Shown here in pieces: positions 42,475 to 52,478 of a stretch of DNA of 64,000 nt. The notes under the pieces are model-generated. The model was not told the DNA's origin. It saw only the letters and a program-made list of their open reading frames with translations, and made no database searches. Position 1 is the first letter of the stretch, and each line of letters opens with the position of its first letter. Both the position numbers and the translations under genes were made by a program. This stretch comes from FEB-22 sp003105195 (GTDB taxonomy: Bacteria; Pseudomonadota; Alphaproteobacteria; Rhizobiales; Xanthobacteraceae). The DNA lies in NCBI GenBank assembly GCA_027493405.1, contig JAOSKV010000001.1, positions 994,855 through 1,058,854 of the forward strand, given 5' to 3'.

Positions 42475-44911
42475 TCAGACCTTGAGCGGCACCTTCGGCA
42501 CCGAGCCGCGGCCGCTCGGCTTGCCGCCGTCGCCGCGCGGGGGCTTCGGCCGCCGCTGCGGCGTGCGGCGGGTCTTGGCGCGCGCCTTGCGCGGCTCGGG
42601 CAACCGCTCGGGCTTGGGCGTCACCCGGCCCTCGAGATACTCGAAGCCGAGCTTCTCGGCCCCGCCCCTCCTTCACCAGGATCACGCGCACGTGGCCGCC
42701 GCTCTTGAGCCGGCCGAACAGCACCTCGTCGGCGAGCGGCTTCTTGATGTGCTCCTGGATCTGCCGCGCCATCGGCCGCGCGCCCATCTGCTCGTCGTAG
42801 CCGTGCGCGATCAGCCACCGCGAGGCTTCGTCCGTGAGCTCGATGGTGACGTCGCGGTCGGCGAGCTGCGCCTCGAGCTGCAGCACGAACTTCTCGACCA
42901 CGCGGCTGATCACCTCCTCCGAGAGATGCGCAAAGGTGATGATCGCGTCCAGGCGGTTGCGGAACTCGGGCGCGAACAGCTTGTTGATCGCCTCGATGTC
43001 GTCGCCCTCCCGCTTCGAGCGCGTGAAGCCGAAGGCCTGCTTGGCGAGGTCCGCGGCGCCCGCATTGGTGGTCATGATCAGGATCACGTTGCGGAAGTCG
43101 ACCTGCTTGCCGTTGTGGTCGGTCAGCTTGCCGTGATCCATGATCTGCAGCAGCACGTTGAACAGGTCCGGATGCGCCTTCTCGACCTCGTCGAGCAGCA
43201 GGACGCAGTGCGGATGCTGGTCGACGCCGTCGGTCAAGAGCCCGCCCTGGTCGAAGCCGACATAGCCGGGGGGCGCGCCGATCAGCCGCGAGACCGTGTG
43301 GCGCTCCATGTATTCCGACATGTCGAAGCGCAAGAGCTCCACGCCGAGCAGCGAGGCGAGCTGCTTGGCGACCTCGGTCTTGCCGACGCCGGTCGGCCCC
43401 GAGAACAGGTAGCAGCCGATCGGCTTCTCGGGCTCGCGCAGGCCGGCGCGGGCGAGCTTGATCGAGGCGGCGAGCGATTCGATCGCCTTGTCCTGGCCGT
43501 AGACGACGCGCTTGAGGGTGTCCTCGAGATGCGCCAGCACCTCGGCGTCGTCCTTGGACACGGTCTTCGGCGGGATCCGCGCCATGGTCGCGATCGTGGT
43601 CTCGATCTCCTTGAGCCCGATCGTCTTCTTGCGCCTGGAATCCGGCAGCAGCATCTGCGCGGCGCCCGCCTCGTCGATCACGTCGATCGCCTTGTCGGGC
43701 AGCTTGCGGTCGTGGATGTAGCGCGCCGAGAGCTCGACCGCGGCCTTGATCGCCTCGTTGGTGTATTTGAGCCGGTGGTAGTCCTCGAAATAGGGCTTGA
43801 GGCCCTTGAGGATCTCGATCGCGTCCGGAATCGTCGGCTCGTTGACGTCGATCTTCTGGAAGCGGCGCACCAGCGCCCGGTCCTTCTCGAAGTACTGGCG
43901 GTACTCCTTGTAGGTGGTCGAGCCGATGCAGCGCACCGTGCCGGAGGCGAGCGCCGGCTTGAGCAGGTTGGAGGCGTCCATGGCGCCGCCCGAGGTGGCG
44001 CCGGCGCCGATCACGGTGTGGATCTCGTCGATGAAGATGAACAGGATCGCGTCCGGATAGGCTTCCAGCTCCTTGATCACCTGCTTGAGCCGCTCCTCGA
44101 AGTCGCCGCGGTAGCGCGTGCCGGCGAGCAGCGTGCCCATGTCGAGCGCGAACACGGTGGCGTTGGCGAGCACTTCGGGGACCTCGCCGTTGACGATGCG
44201 GCGCGCGAGCCCCTCGGCGATCGCGGTCTTGCCGACGCCGGGGTCGCCGACGAACAGCGGGTTGTTCTTCTGGCGGCGGCACAGCACCTGGATGGTGCGG
44301 CTGATCTCCGGATCGCGGCCGATCAGCGGATCGATCTTGCCCTCGCGCGCCTTCTTGTTGAGGTTGACGCAATAGGCGTCGAGCGCGTCGCCCTTCTTCT
44401 TGGCGTCGTCGCCGGTCTTGGTGTCGGTGTCCTCGTCGGCGCCGCGCACCGGCCGCGTCTCGGAGAGCCCGGCGCGCTTGGCGATGCCGTGGCTGATGTA
44501 GTTGACCGCGTCGTAGCGGGTCATGTCCTGCTCCTGCAGGAAATAGGCGGCGTGGCTCTCGCGCTCGGCGAAGATCGCGACCAGCACGTTGGCCCCGGTC
44601 ACCTCCTCGCGCCCCGAGGACTGCACGTGGATCACGGCGCGCTGGATCACGCGCTGGAAACCCGCCGTCGGCTTGGAGTCCTCGCTCCCGTCGGTGACGA
44701 GGTTCTCGAGCTCGGACTCGACATAGGCGATCAGGTTGCGCCGCAGCTTGTCGAGATCGACGTTGCAGGCGCGCATCACGGCGGCGGCGTCCTGATCGTC
44801 GATCAGCGCCAGCAGCAGATGCTCGAGCGTCGCGTATTCGTGATGGCGCTCGTTGGCCAGCGCCAGCGCGCGGTGCAGGGACTGCTCGAGGCTGCGGGAG
44901 AAACTGGGCAT
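42475..44911 (-). CDS. clpA: ATP-dependent Clp protease ATPase subunit ClpA, frameshifted near its C-terminus
   Basis: The protein has the ClpN domain (SLEQSLHRALALANERHHEY), AAA1 with GDPGVGKTAIAEGLARRI and AAA2 with GPTGVGKTEVAKQLASLLG. It also has VLLLDEVEKAHPDLFNVLLQ. ClpA unfolds substrates for ClpP, and ClpS (28 bp upstream) delivers N-degron substrates. At about 42661 one extra G in a GGGGCGGGG run shifts the frame; in the next frame the normal end continues (AEKLGFEYLEG, then RVTPKPERLPEPRKARAKTR) to a TGA at 42475. Only the last 60 or so residues are affected. Confidence 0.93.
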
Positions 44912-44939
44912 TAAGTCCTCTTTGGCTTCCGGGCCGATG

Positions 44940-45326
44940 TCACTTCTTTTCCATGACGCACTGCAAAGGATGCTGGTGTTTGCGCGCGAAGTCCATGACC
45001 TGCGTCACTTTGGTCTCCGCGACTTCGTACGTGTAGATCCCGCATTCTCCGATGCCATGGTGATGGACGTGAAGCATGATGCGCGTCGCCGCCTCGCGGT
45101 CCTTGTTGAAGAACCGCTCCAGCACGTGCACGACGAACTCCATCGGGGTGTAGTCGTCGTTGAGCAGGAGCACGCGGTACAGGTTCGGCCGCTTGGTCTG
45201 CGGCTTCGTCTTGGTGATGACGGCGCTCCCGGGCGCCTGGTCTCCACGGCGACGGCGCTCGTCGTCGCCGAGCCGCGGGCGCGTCGCTCGCGGTGTCTTG
45301 TGCCATCTAGGCATCGTTCGTTCCAT
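44940..45326 (-). CDS. clpS: ATP-dependent Clp protease adaptor ClpS
   Basis: The core (NLYRVLLLNDDYTPMEFVVH, VLERFFNKDREAATRIMLHV, HHHGIGECGIYTYEVAETKV) is ClpS, with the hydrophobic pocket residues and the Asp pair that bind N-terminal degrons. The N-terminus before VITKTKPQTKRPN is basic and weakly conserved, so the start is uncertain (ATGs at 45326 and 45314). clpA follows after 28 bp. Confidence 0.93.
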   Translation of the reverse strand: MERTMPRWHKTPRATRPRLGDDERRRRGDQAPGSAVITKTKPQTKRPNLYRVLLLNDDYTPMEFVVHVLERFFNKDREAATRIMLHVHHHGIGECGIYTYEVAETKVTQVMDFARKHQHPLQCVMEKK

Positions 45327-45955
45327 CGGCAAGGTCTTCGTCCTGACGCGGCTACCGTCCGCGCTGCGCGCGCGGGCCGCGGAATCATGCCGCAAAGCGA
45401 CCCACCGCGAAACGATGAAATGTAGGCATCCACCTCGCGGGATTGAACGCCGCCGAATGCCCGTCCGACCCCGGCTCCCGGATGCCGCGCACGACGATTT
45501 GCCCGCGAGTCCGCGGAAGTCCAGCTCAGAGTCGTTCCTGATTGCGGCAAAAAGTCGGGACCTCGTTGGCGCGATCACGAAGCGATTCACGGCGTGCATT
45601 CTAGAAAATCGGCGGGCCCCGTCTGGTTCCGCGCGACCCGGTCGTCCGCCGCGTCGCCGTGCGCCGCCGTGGCCCACCGCGGCGTCCGGGCGGGCGGCCT
45701 CCCCTCGCGCGGCCGGCTGCGGCCGCCCGGTCTTCCCCAGGGAGAGCCGTGCCCGGCCCGGGGGCCCGAATGCGGCCGGCGACGCCGCGATCCGGCCCGC
45801 AACCGCGCTGGACCGGTGCCGGGATGCGGCGCGGCGCGCCCCGCATGGTTGCTGCGGGGTAAATCCGCGGCGCCAATCCGTCCAGGATTTTCTCAACGGA
45901 TCGTCAAAGACTTACTGGCAATATTCGGAAAATCCCGGATGGGAGGACGACCGTC
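45327..45955. other. Intergenic region between divergent clpS and TadG-like gene
   Basis: Long ORFs here are GC-driven and have no motifs. The stretch holds both leaders, a GAGTC and a GATTC, and GGGAGGACGACC before the ATG at 45956. Nothing else is recognised. Confidence 0.4.
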
Positions 45956-47209
45956 ATGCTGCTCCGCTTCTTGCACGACCGCAGCGCCAATATCGCTCCG
46001 CTCTTCGGCCTGGCGATCATTCCGATTCTCGGCATCGTGGGCCTCTCCATCGACTATGGCCGCGCCAATGCCGTGAAGGCGGACGTCCAGGCCGCGCTCG
46101 ACGCGACCGCCCTCGCCTTGTCCAAGGAGATCGAATCCGTCGCCGAGAAGGACCGCAAGACCCGGGCGACCGAATACTTCAAGGGCGTCCTCAATCGCAC
46201 AGACGCGCGGGTCGACGACGTCTCGCCGAATCTCAAGACGACCGGCACCGGCGGCTACGAGCTGACGGTGACGGCCTCGGTCACCGTTCCTTCGACCTTC
46301 GCCATGGTGCTGCGCCAGGGCGATCTCAAAGTCACCGGCTCGTCCGAGGTGAAGTGGGGCATGAAGCGCCTCGAGATCGCGCTCGCCCTCGACAACACCG
46401 GCTCCATGGCCTGGAGCAACAAGATGGGGCACCTCAAGACCGCCGTGCACAACCTGATCGACCAGCTCAAGAAGGCCTCGCGCAAGCCCGGCGACGTGAA
46501 GGTGGCGATCATCCCCTTCGACACCACCGTCAACATCGGCACCAAGTCGAAGGACGAGCCCTGGTTCGACATCGACAGCCTCGACTGCAACGGCTGGAAG
46601 AAGGGCAGCGGCTGCACCAACAGCAACTGGAAGAGCCATTGGGAGGGTTGCGTGCGCGACCGCAAGTACCCCTATGACGTCCAGGACGACGCGCCCGGCT
46701 CGAAGAACGGCACGCTCTACCCGGTGCACGAATGCGGCTCGCTCGCCGAGGCCCTGCCCCTGACGAACGACTGGAGCAAGCTCAAGAGCAAGGTCGACGA
46801 GATGGAGCCGAACGGCATGACCAACGTCACCATCGGCCTGGTCTGGGCCTGGCACGCGCTGACGCCGGGCATTCCCTACACGCAGGCCTCGGCGCCGGCG
46901 GCGGACCTCGACAAGGTCATCATTCTGCTGACCGACGGCGAGAACACCGAGGCCTGGAACAATGCCAGCAACAACAAGGTGACGGTGGCCTCGCACATCG
47001 ACAACCGCACCCGCCTCGCCTGCGATAACGTGAAGGCCGCCAATATCAAGCTCTACACGGTGCGCGTGATCGAGGGGAACGCGTCGCTGCTGCGCGCCTG
47101 CGCCTCCAATCCCGGCAGCATGTATTTCGAGGTTTCGCAGGCGAGCCAGCTCAACGCCGTCTTCGCGCAGATCTACGAGAACCTCGCGAGCCTCCGGCTG
47201 TCGAAATAG
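45956..47209 (+). CDS. TadG-like Flp-pilus assembly protein with vWA domain
   Basis: The 417-residue protein has the TadE/TadG N-terminus (DRSANIAPLFGLAIIPILGI, then VGLSIDYGRANAVKADVQAA), a membrane helix, and a large vWA domain with MIDAS residues (LALDNTGSMAW, then LLTDGENTEAWNN). TadG-type proteins sit in the envelope and take part in tight-adherence pilus assembly; no other tad gene is nearby. GGGAGG precedes the ATG. A hairpin terminator follows. Confidence 0.9.
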   Translation: MLLRFLHDRSANIAPLFGLAIIPILGIVGLSIDYGRANAVKADVQAALDATALALSKEIESVAEKDRKTRATEYFKGVLNRTDARVDDVSPNLKTTGTGGYELTVTASVTVPSTFAMVLRQGDLKVTGSSEVKWGMKRLEIALALDNTGSMAWSNKMGHLKTAVHNLIDQLKKASRKPGDVKVAIIPFDTTVNIGTKSKDEPWFDIDSLDCNGWKKGSGCTNSNWKSHWEGCVRDRKYPYDVQDDAPGSKNGTLYPVHECGSLAEALPLTNDWSKLKSKVDEMEPNGMTNVTIGLVWAWHALTPGIPYTQASAPAADLDKVIILLTDGENTEAWNNASNNKVTVASHIDNRTRLACDNVKAANIKLYTVRVIEGNASLLRACASNPGSMYFEVSQASQLNAVFAQIYENLASLRLSK

Positions 47210-47237
47210 CTCCCGCGGCAGCTCGCCACCGCACATG

Positions 47238-47266
47238 ACAAAAAAGCCCGGCTCGCGCCGGGCTTT
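47238..47266 (-). terminator. Terminator between TadG-like and phasin genes
   Basis: AAAGCCCGGC (47243-47252), a TCGC loop and GCCGGGCTTT (47257-47266) form a 10-bp stem. On the minus strand it is followed by more U residues, so it mainly serves the phasin gene, but it can work both ways. Confidence 0.8.
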
Positions 47267-47290
47267 CGCATCCGCAGGCTGTTGCGGGAG

Positions 47291-47620
47291 TTACTTCGCC
47301 TTGGCGGCGAGGTTCTCGAACGGCTTGTAGGTCTCCTTGGCGAGGTCCGTGTAGAGCTCGCCGAGCTTGGTCGCCTCGGCGACGAAACCCTCGTAGGCGG
47401 TCTTCACGTAGGCGCTCTGGATCTCCACCGCGTTCTCGAGCGACTTCGCGCCCATCAGCTTCTCGAAGGCGGCCGTGCTCTGCTCGAAGCTCTTCTTCGA
47501 GTAGTCGGCGACCTCGGTCGCGATCGCCTGGAAGCCCTTCGACACCGCGCCGAACTGCTTCAGCGCGACGTCCATGTTGTCCTTGCCCAGCTTCTGCATG
47601 TCGTCGAGATTGGTCAGCAT
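47291..47620 (-). CDS. Phasin family protein
   Basis: The 109-residue helical protein (LTNLDDMQKLGKDNMDVALK, FGAVSKGFQAIATEVADYSK, KSFEQSTAAFEKLMGAKSLE) is a phasin, which coats polyhydroxybutyrate granules. AAGGGG precedes the ATG at 47620. The promoter is close to consensus and contains TGC-rich boxes. It is monocistronic with its own terminator. Confidence 0.93.
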   Translation of the reverse strand: MLTNLDDMQKLGKDNMDVALKQFGAVSKGFQAIATEVADYSKKSFEQSTAAFEKLMGAKSLENAVEIQSAYVKTAYEGFVAEATKLGELYTDLAKETYKPFENLAAKAK

Positions 47621-47709
47621 GATGATACCCCTTGCGGCCCGCCGCGTACGCGTGGGGCCCGGCTTTTCCGGATGAGTTGCGCCGACCGTGCCAGCCGGCG
47701 TCGGACGTG

Positions 47710-47755
47710 AATATAGTGCACTGCACAAAAGTGTCAAGAAAATTTTTGCAATGCA
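47710..47755 (-). promoter_or_regulatory. Phasin promoter with TGCACTGCA operator
   Basis: On the minus strand TTGACA (47737-47732) and TATATT (47715-47710) are 16 bases apart, a near-consensus promoter. TGCACTGCA (47717-47725) lies inside the spacer and TGCAATGCA (47747-47755) just upstream of the -35. In related bacteria PhaR represses phasin genes through TGC-rich sites; binding here is inferred. Confidence 0.75.
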
Positions 47756-48013
47756 ATATTAAGCATGTCGCCGCGTCCCCCGCTTAACCGTTTGGCAACC
47801 GCGTCTGCTTACCGTCATTAATCGATCCGCCGCATCAGGCGGCGGGGCCGTTTGCGAGGGATCGCTCTTGCGCCGGGACGTCTCCGCCCGCCGTCGCGCG
47901 GCCGGGTCCGGGGCGCCCGTTCCGCGGCGCGGACATCCCTCACGCGGCTCACAACAGGGACGTCGGGCGCCCGGCCGGGAGCCTCGCGTATCGAGGGACG
48001 GGGTATATCGATC

Positions 48014-49690
48014 ATGGTGCGCGCACGAGTTGGGCCCGCGCGCGGCTTGCGCTGGGGACTCTGCGGTCTCGCGGTCGCCTTTGCGGTGGTCGCGCTGGGC
48101 AGCGATCCGGCGGACGCCCGCCGGCGCAAGCGGACCACCTATGCGTCCTACAACCCGCCCTATGCGGCCCTGGTCGTCGACGCCAATTCGGGCGCGACGC
48201 TGCACGCGAGCCATGCGGACAGCCAGCGCCATCCGGCCTCGCTCACCAAGATCATGACCCTCTATCTGCTGTTCGAGCAGCTCGAGGCCGGCAAGCTCAA
48301 GCTCGACTCGCGCCTGCCCGTCTCCGAGAACGCCGCCAGCCAGCCGCCGACCAAGCTCGGCCTGCGTCCCGGGCAGACCCTCGAGGTCGAGGACGCCATC
48401 AAGGCGCTGGTCACCAAGTCGGCCAACGACGCCGCCGTGGTGGTGGCCGAGGCGATCGGCGGCAGCGAGGAGCAGTTCGCCGCCCTGATGACGCGCAAGG
48501 CCCGCGCCCTCGGCATGGCTCGCACGGTTTATGCCAATGCCTCCGGCCTGCCCGACGACACCCAGGTCACCACCGCACGCGACCAGGTCACGCTCGGCCG
48601 CGCCATCCAGGAGCGCTTCCCGCGCTACTACCGCTACTTCTCGACCGCGAGCTTCACCTTCCGCGGCATGACGCTGCGCAACCACAACCGCCTGCTCGGG
48701 CGCGTCGAGGGCGTCGACGGCATCAAGACCGGCTACATCCGCAAGTCCGGATTCAACCTGGTCACCTCGATGCGTCGCGGCAACCGCCACATCGTCGCCG
48801 TGGTGATCGGCGGCCGGTCGGCGGCCGCGCGCGACGCGCGCATGCGCGGCTTGATCGAGGAGTACATCGTCGAGGCCTCGACGCGGCGCACCGCGCCGAA
48901 GATCGCCGAGGCACCCGAGCCGCGCTCCCGCCTCGCCAGGGCCGAGCCGCGGCCGCAGGCCGACGCGGCCCCCACCGCGGCGATTCCGGCCCCCGCCCCG
49001 GTGGCGCGCGCCATGGCGGCGACGGTGCCGCTGCCGCAACCGGCGCCCGCCGCGCGCATCAGCGCGGCGCCCCTGCCGCCGCCCGCCGACGCCCAGCCGG
49101 TCGAAGGCTCCGCCGAGCCGATCCGGCCCTATCGCGTGAAGACCATCGCCGTGAAGGCGGGCCCCGCCCAGACCGCCGCCTTCGCGCCCCTGGTCTCGCC
49201 GGCGCCGCAGGCGACGGTCGCGCCGATCTCGCTCGCCGCCGCCCCGGCGCCCGCGCGGCCCGCCTCGCCGCAGGTCGTGGAGACGGCGCCTCCGCCGCCC
49301 CCGCCCGGCAGCCGCCCGGGCGTGTTGGGTGTCCTGCCGGCCGCCGCGGTCGCGGAGACCCCCTCCGAGGGCGCCACCTACCGGATCGCCTCGAGTTACG
49401 CGCCGGCCGAGTCAGAGGCCGCGGCCGCCCGCGTGGCACCCGCCCGCGGCGCCTGGATCGTCCAGGTCGGCGCCTTCCCGGAGGAAAGCGCGGCGCGGGA
49501 GCGCCTGCGCGCGGCGCAGTCGGTTGCGCGCGGGATCCTCGCCAAGGCGGACCCGTTCACCGAGCGGGTCGTGAAGGGAAGCCAGGAGCTCTACCGGGCC
49601 CGCTTCGCGGTGCTCGACGAAGCGACCGCGCAGGCCGCCTGCAAGGTCTTCAAGCGCAACGAGATCGCCTGCTTCACCTTGAAGAATTGA
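48014..49690 (+). CDS. D-alanyl-D-alanine carboxypeptidase (S11 family) with C-terminal SPOR domain
   Basis: The 558-residue protein has a signal/anchor (to about residue 35) and a peptidase S11 domain with S76-L-T-K79, S136-A-N138 and K238-T-G240. A long Ala/Pro-rich linker (about 310-480) and a SPOR domain (WIVQVGAFPEESAARERLRA) follow. It trims the terminal D-Ala of peptidoglycan; SPOR domains bind denuded glycan at the division septum. The ATG at 48014 opens the signal sequence. Confidence 0.93.
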   Translation: MVRARVGPARGLRWGLCGLAVAFAVVALGSDPADARRRKRTTYASYNPPYAALVVDANSGATLHASHADSQRHPASLTKIMTLYLLFEQLEAGKLKLDSRLPVSENAASQPPTKLGLRPGQTLEVEDAIKALVTKSANDAAVVVAEAIGGSEEQFAALMTRKARALGMARTVYANASGLPDDTQVTTARDQVTLGRAIQERFPRYYRYFSTASFTFRGMTLRNHNRLLGRVEGVDGIKTGYIRKSGFNLVTSMRRGNRHIVAVVIGGRSAAARDARMRGLIEEYIVEASTRRTAPKIAEAPEPRSRLARAEPRPQADAAPTAAIPAPAPVARAMAATVPLPQPAPAARISAAPLPPPADAQPVEGSAEPIRPYRVKTIAVKAGPAQTAAFAPLVSPAPQATVAPISLAAAPAPARPASPQVVETAPPPPPPGSRPGVLGVLPAAAVAETPSEGATYRIASSYAPAESEAAAARVAPARGAWIVQVGAFPEESAARERLRAAQSVARGILAKADPFTERVVKGSQELYRARFAVLDEATAQAACKVFKRNEIACFTLKN

Positions 49691-49748
49691 AGAAACGTCA
49701 CGGGAACGCGTCGTGCAAGCCATCGGCAGTGTTGTGAGTAGCGAGTCT

Positions 49749-50450
49749 TCACCGATGACGACGAAGAAGAACGTCCTTGGCCTCGTTGACGCGGGCCGCG
49801 AGATAGGTGCTCCCCCCTTGGTCGGGGTGGAGCCGCTTCATCAGGGAGCGGTGCGCGCGGGCGATCTCGGCGGCGCTCGCCCCGGCCTCAAGGCCAAGGA
49901 TCTGATAGGCTTCCTGTTCCGTCATTGGGCCGCTCGCCGGCGCGCGGCCCTGCCCCGCTGCCGCATCACCCTGCGCGTGTTCACGCCAGGCGGCATCCCG
50001 GCGGTCAAGATACGCTGCAAGTAGCGACCGGCTCTCCTCGTCGATCTCGCCTGAGAGCGCGACCAGCGTCGCGATGTCGAGCGCGTCGAGGGTGACGCCG
50101 GCATGGCGGCCCGCGAGCACGCGCCCGCGCATGGCGCCGCTGTCGTGGTCGAGCTCCATCTCGAAGAAGGCCGAGCGCACCCGCGAGACCTGGCCGGTGC
50201 TCTTGCGCGTGCGCGAGCCCCAGCTGGAGGCGAGCGGGCCCCAGCCGAGCAGGCCGAGGCCGAACAGGCCGACGATCGAGGCGACGCCGAGCTGCCCGCG
50301 AGCGCCGAGAAAGGCCGCGACGGCGAGCGAGGCGATGCCGCCGCCGGTCTTGAGAGCGGTCGCGACCTTGCGCGGATCCGAGCGCGCGAAGGTGTGGAGC
50401 AGCCACAGCACCACGACCAGCCCGGCGATTCCGAGGAACAGGCCTCCCAT
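49749..50450 (-). CDS. Membrane-anchored protein with C-terminal J domain
   Basis: The 233-residue protein begins with a membrane helix (MGGLFLGIAGLVVVLWLLHT), has a second hydrophobic stretch (GVASIVGLFGLGLLGWGPLA) and ends with a J domain (AYQILGLEAGASAAEIARAH, then KRLHPDQGGSTYLAARVNEA) whose HPD motif is intact. The anchor-then-J layout resembles Tim14/Pam18-like and DjlA-like co-chaperones. It follows the vWA gene by 2 bp and should recruit DnaK to a membrane client. Confidence 0.85.
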   Translation of the reverse strand: MGGLFLGIAGLVVVLWLLHTFARSDPRKVATALKTGGGIASLAVAAFLGARGQLGVASIVGLFGLGLLGWGPLASSWGSRTRKSTGQVSRVRSAFFEMELDHDSGAMRGRVLAGRHAGVTLDALDIATLVALSGEIDEESRSLLAAYLDRRDAAWREHAQGDAAAGQGRAPASGPMTEQEAYQILGLEAGASAAEIARAHRSLMKRLHPDQGGSTYLAARVNEAKDVLLRRHR

Positions 50451-50452
50451 GG

Positions 50453-51193
50453 CTACTTGAGCTGCGCCAGCAGCTTCCGCGCGCCGGCGTCGCGGCGCGA
50501 CGAGCGGTCGGAGAGCGCCTTCAGGCCGCCGGCCGCGTAGACCGCGACCGCGCGCAGGAGCTCGCCGAGCTCGTGCGCGGCGCCGGCGTCGAAGCCGCAA
50601 TAGGCGCCGCGGGTCAGCCGCGCGATCTCGCGAAAGGCCTGCTCGGCGACGGGGTCGCGCCCCTCCTGGAACATGAAGGCCGGCACGCCCAGGAGGCCGA
50701 GCTCGCCCGCGCCGGCTGCGAGGTCGTCGATCGCCTCCTCCATGGCGTCGCCGACGAACACCAGCGCCTGCACCCGCGCCTTCTCGGTCTCGCGCCGCGC
50801 ATGGGCCAGCACCTTGCGGATCTGGGTGTGGCCGCCGCGGCAGTCGATCCGCGTCATCAGCTCGGCGAGCCGCGTGCCGTCGGACACCCAGGGCGAGGCA
50901 CGGCATTCGCCGAAGCCGCGGAAATAGACGAGCTGGATGTCGAGCCCGCCGATGGCGGCGGCCTCGCGGAACATCTCGCCCTGCAGGCGACAGGCCGTGT
51001 CCCAGGTGGGCTGCCGGCTCATGGTGGCGTCGAGCCCGAAGATCAGCCGGCCGCGCGCGTCCGCGGCCTTCTCGGGCGCGAGCGTTCGCGCGCGTTGGAG
51101 GAACGCGTCGATCTCCGCCCGCGCCGAGCGGGGCGCTGGCTCGCCGGATGTCCGGGCCGGGGCCGGCGCCTTGTCCCTGGTCTCGTCGTTCAT
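50453..51193 (-). CDS. vWA-domain protein coupled to the J-domain gene
   Basis: The 246-residue protein has a vWA fold: RGRLIFGLDATMSRQPTWDT (DxTxS instead of DxSxS), GLDIQLVYFRGFGECRASPW, HTQIRKVLAHARRETEKARV and VFVGDAMEEAIDDLA. There is no signal peptide, so it is cytosolic. It directly precedes the J-domain gene. The function is unknown; the pair may be a small chaperone module. Confidence 0.8.
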   Translation of the reverse strand: MNDETRDKAPAPARTSGEPAPRSARAEIDAFLQRARTLAPEKAADARGRLIFGLDATMSRQPTWDTACRLQGEMFREAAAIGGLDIQLVYFRGFGECRASPWVSDGTRLAELMTRIDCRGGHTQIRKVLAHARRETEKARVQALVFVGDAMEEAIDDLAAGAGELGLLGVPAFMFQEGRDPVAEQAFREIARLTRGAYCGFDAGAAHELGELLRAVAVYAAGGLKALSDRSSRRDAGARKLLAQLK

Positions 51194-51377
51194 TCCTCGC
51201 CTCGGCGCATGCCCCTAAAGTGGCGACTCGGCGGCCCGGCGCAATGGCCGCTGCGTCGCAGGCCGGCCGCGCAGGGTCCGAAACCGGACCCCTGTTCTCG
51301 GAGAAACGTCGCGCGCAATCAAGAAGCTGGCGCGTTTCCTTGATTCGACGTCGCAGGCTCGCGCGCGGCGCCCGGGC

Positions 51378-52301
51378 TCAGTCCGCGATCAGGTCGTGGG
51401 TGTCGAGCGGCTTGTCCTGCGCGGCGAACCACTCGGCGCGCGCGGCGGCCCGGCGGCGCCCGCGCTCGTCGACCGGCAGCTTCAGCCTCTCCACCAGCGT
51501 GCGGACCTCCTGGCGCGCCGTCACGTGCGAGAGGTTCGGCCGCGTGCCGAGCGTCGCCTCGTCCAGGTTGTCCAGCGCGGTCAGGCCGCGCGGGAAGAAC
51601 TCGCGATAGACCACGCGCTCGGCGAAACCCTCGGTCGCCCGGAAGCCGAGGCGCAAGCCGAGCTGATCGAGGCATTCGCCGACCAGCCGCTTGTTGCGCG
51701 AGCCGAGCAGCGCCAGCCGGTTGCGCACCACGATCCAGTCCGTATTGCCGCCGTCGACGATGCGCCGCTGGCGGCGCGCGTCGCGCACCATCTCGGCATA
51801 GTGGCCGACCCCGGTCACCTCGAAGCTGGTGGCGTCGACGGTGCCGAGCACGTCGAAATCGAGGAAGCTGTCGTTGAGCGGCGTCACCAGCGTGTCCGCC
51901 ATGGAATGGGCGAGCCGCATCAGATAGCTGTCGGTACCCGGCGAGTCGATCACGACGAAATCGTGGGTGTGCTCGACCGCCGTGATGGCGTCGGCGAAGC
52001 CCGCGAATTCCGCCGCCTCGTTGGCCTCGACGCTGGTGCCTTCCGCGCGCGCGACCGTGAAGTGGACCGGGACCTCGAGCGGCAGCTTGGCATGCGCGGC
52101 CCAGGCGCGCCGGTTCTCCACATAGTGGGTCAGCGTCTTCTGCCGGCTGTCGAGGTCGATGGTGGCGACCCGTTGGCCCGCCTTCAGGAGCGACACCGCG
52201 ATGTGCATCGCGGACGTGGACTTGCCCGATCCGCCCTTCTCGTTGCCGAGCACGATGACGTGCGCGGACCTCGGTAGGCCTGCGGTCGCCTGATGCAGCA
52301 T
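51378..52301 (-). CDS. mipZ: Division-plane positioning ATPase MipZ
   Basis: This 307-residue ParA/MinD-type ATPase has a deviant Walker A at VIVLGNEKGGSGKSTSAMHI, switch I/II (IDLDSRQKTLTHYVENRRAW, VVIDSPGTDSYLMRLAHSMA) and the MipZ-specific VKNRL-type stretch WIVVRNRLALLGSRNKRLVG. In Caulobacter MipZ binds ParB at the poles and inhibits FtsZ away from mid-cell. The ATG at 52301 is favoured by the spacing to GAGGGG. parAB are not in the window. Confidence 0.95.
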   Translation of the reverse strand: MLHQATAGLPRSAHVIVLGNEKGGSGKSTSAMHIAVSLLKAGQRVATIDLDSRQKTLTHYVENRRAWAAHAKLPLEVPVHFTVARAEGTSVEANEAAEFAGFADAITAVEHTHDFVVIDSPGTDSYLMRLAHSMADTLVTPLNDSFLDFDVLGTVDATSFEVTGVGHYAEMVRDARRQRRIVDGGNTDWIVVRNRLALLGSRNKRLVGECLDQLGLRLGFRATEGFAERVVYREFFPRGLTALDNLDEATLGTRPNLSHVTARQEVRTLVERLKLPVDERGRRRAAARAEWFAAQDKPLDTHDLIAD

Positions 52302-52478
52302 CACCCTTCCCCTCGGGAGCCGTGATTGTCGGGACGAAAGGCCCCTCAGGTCAAGATGCTCCGCGCGCGGACTGCGGTATCCTGGTTAACCTCGGCGTGG
52401 CGACGCGCGGAATCCCCTGCTAGGTTCCGCGCGCCGCGCATCTTGCGCCTCGTCCCCTCCGTCGCCGTTTCGGATCGA

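Noticed and set aside
45327..45955. Long ORFs upstream of clpS and the TadG-like gene
   Set aside because: They extend the clpS frame with no conservation signal and are antisense to one another; treated as leader DNA.
51318..51346. AATCAAG/CTTGATT hairpin after mipZ as a terminator
   Set aside because: The stem is AT-rich and short, with no U-tract.
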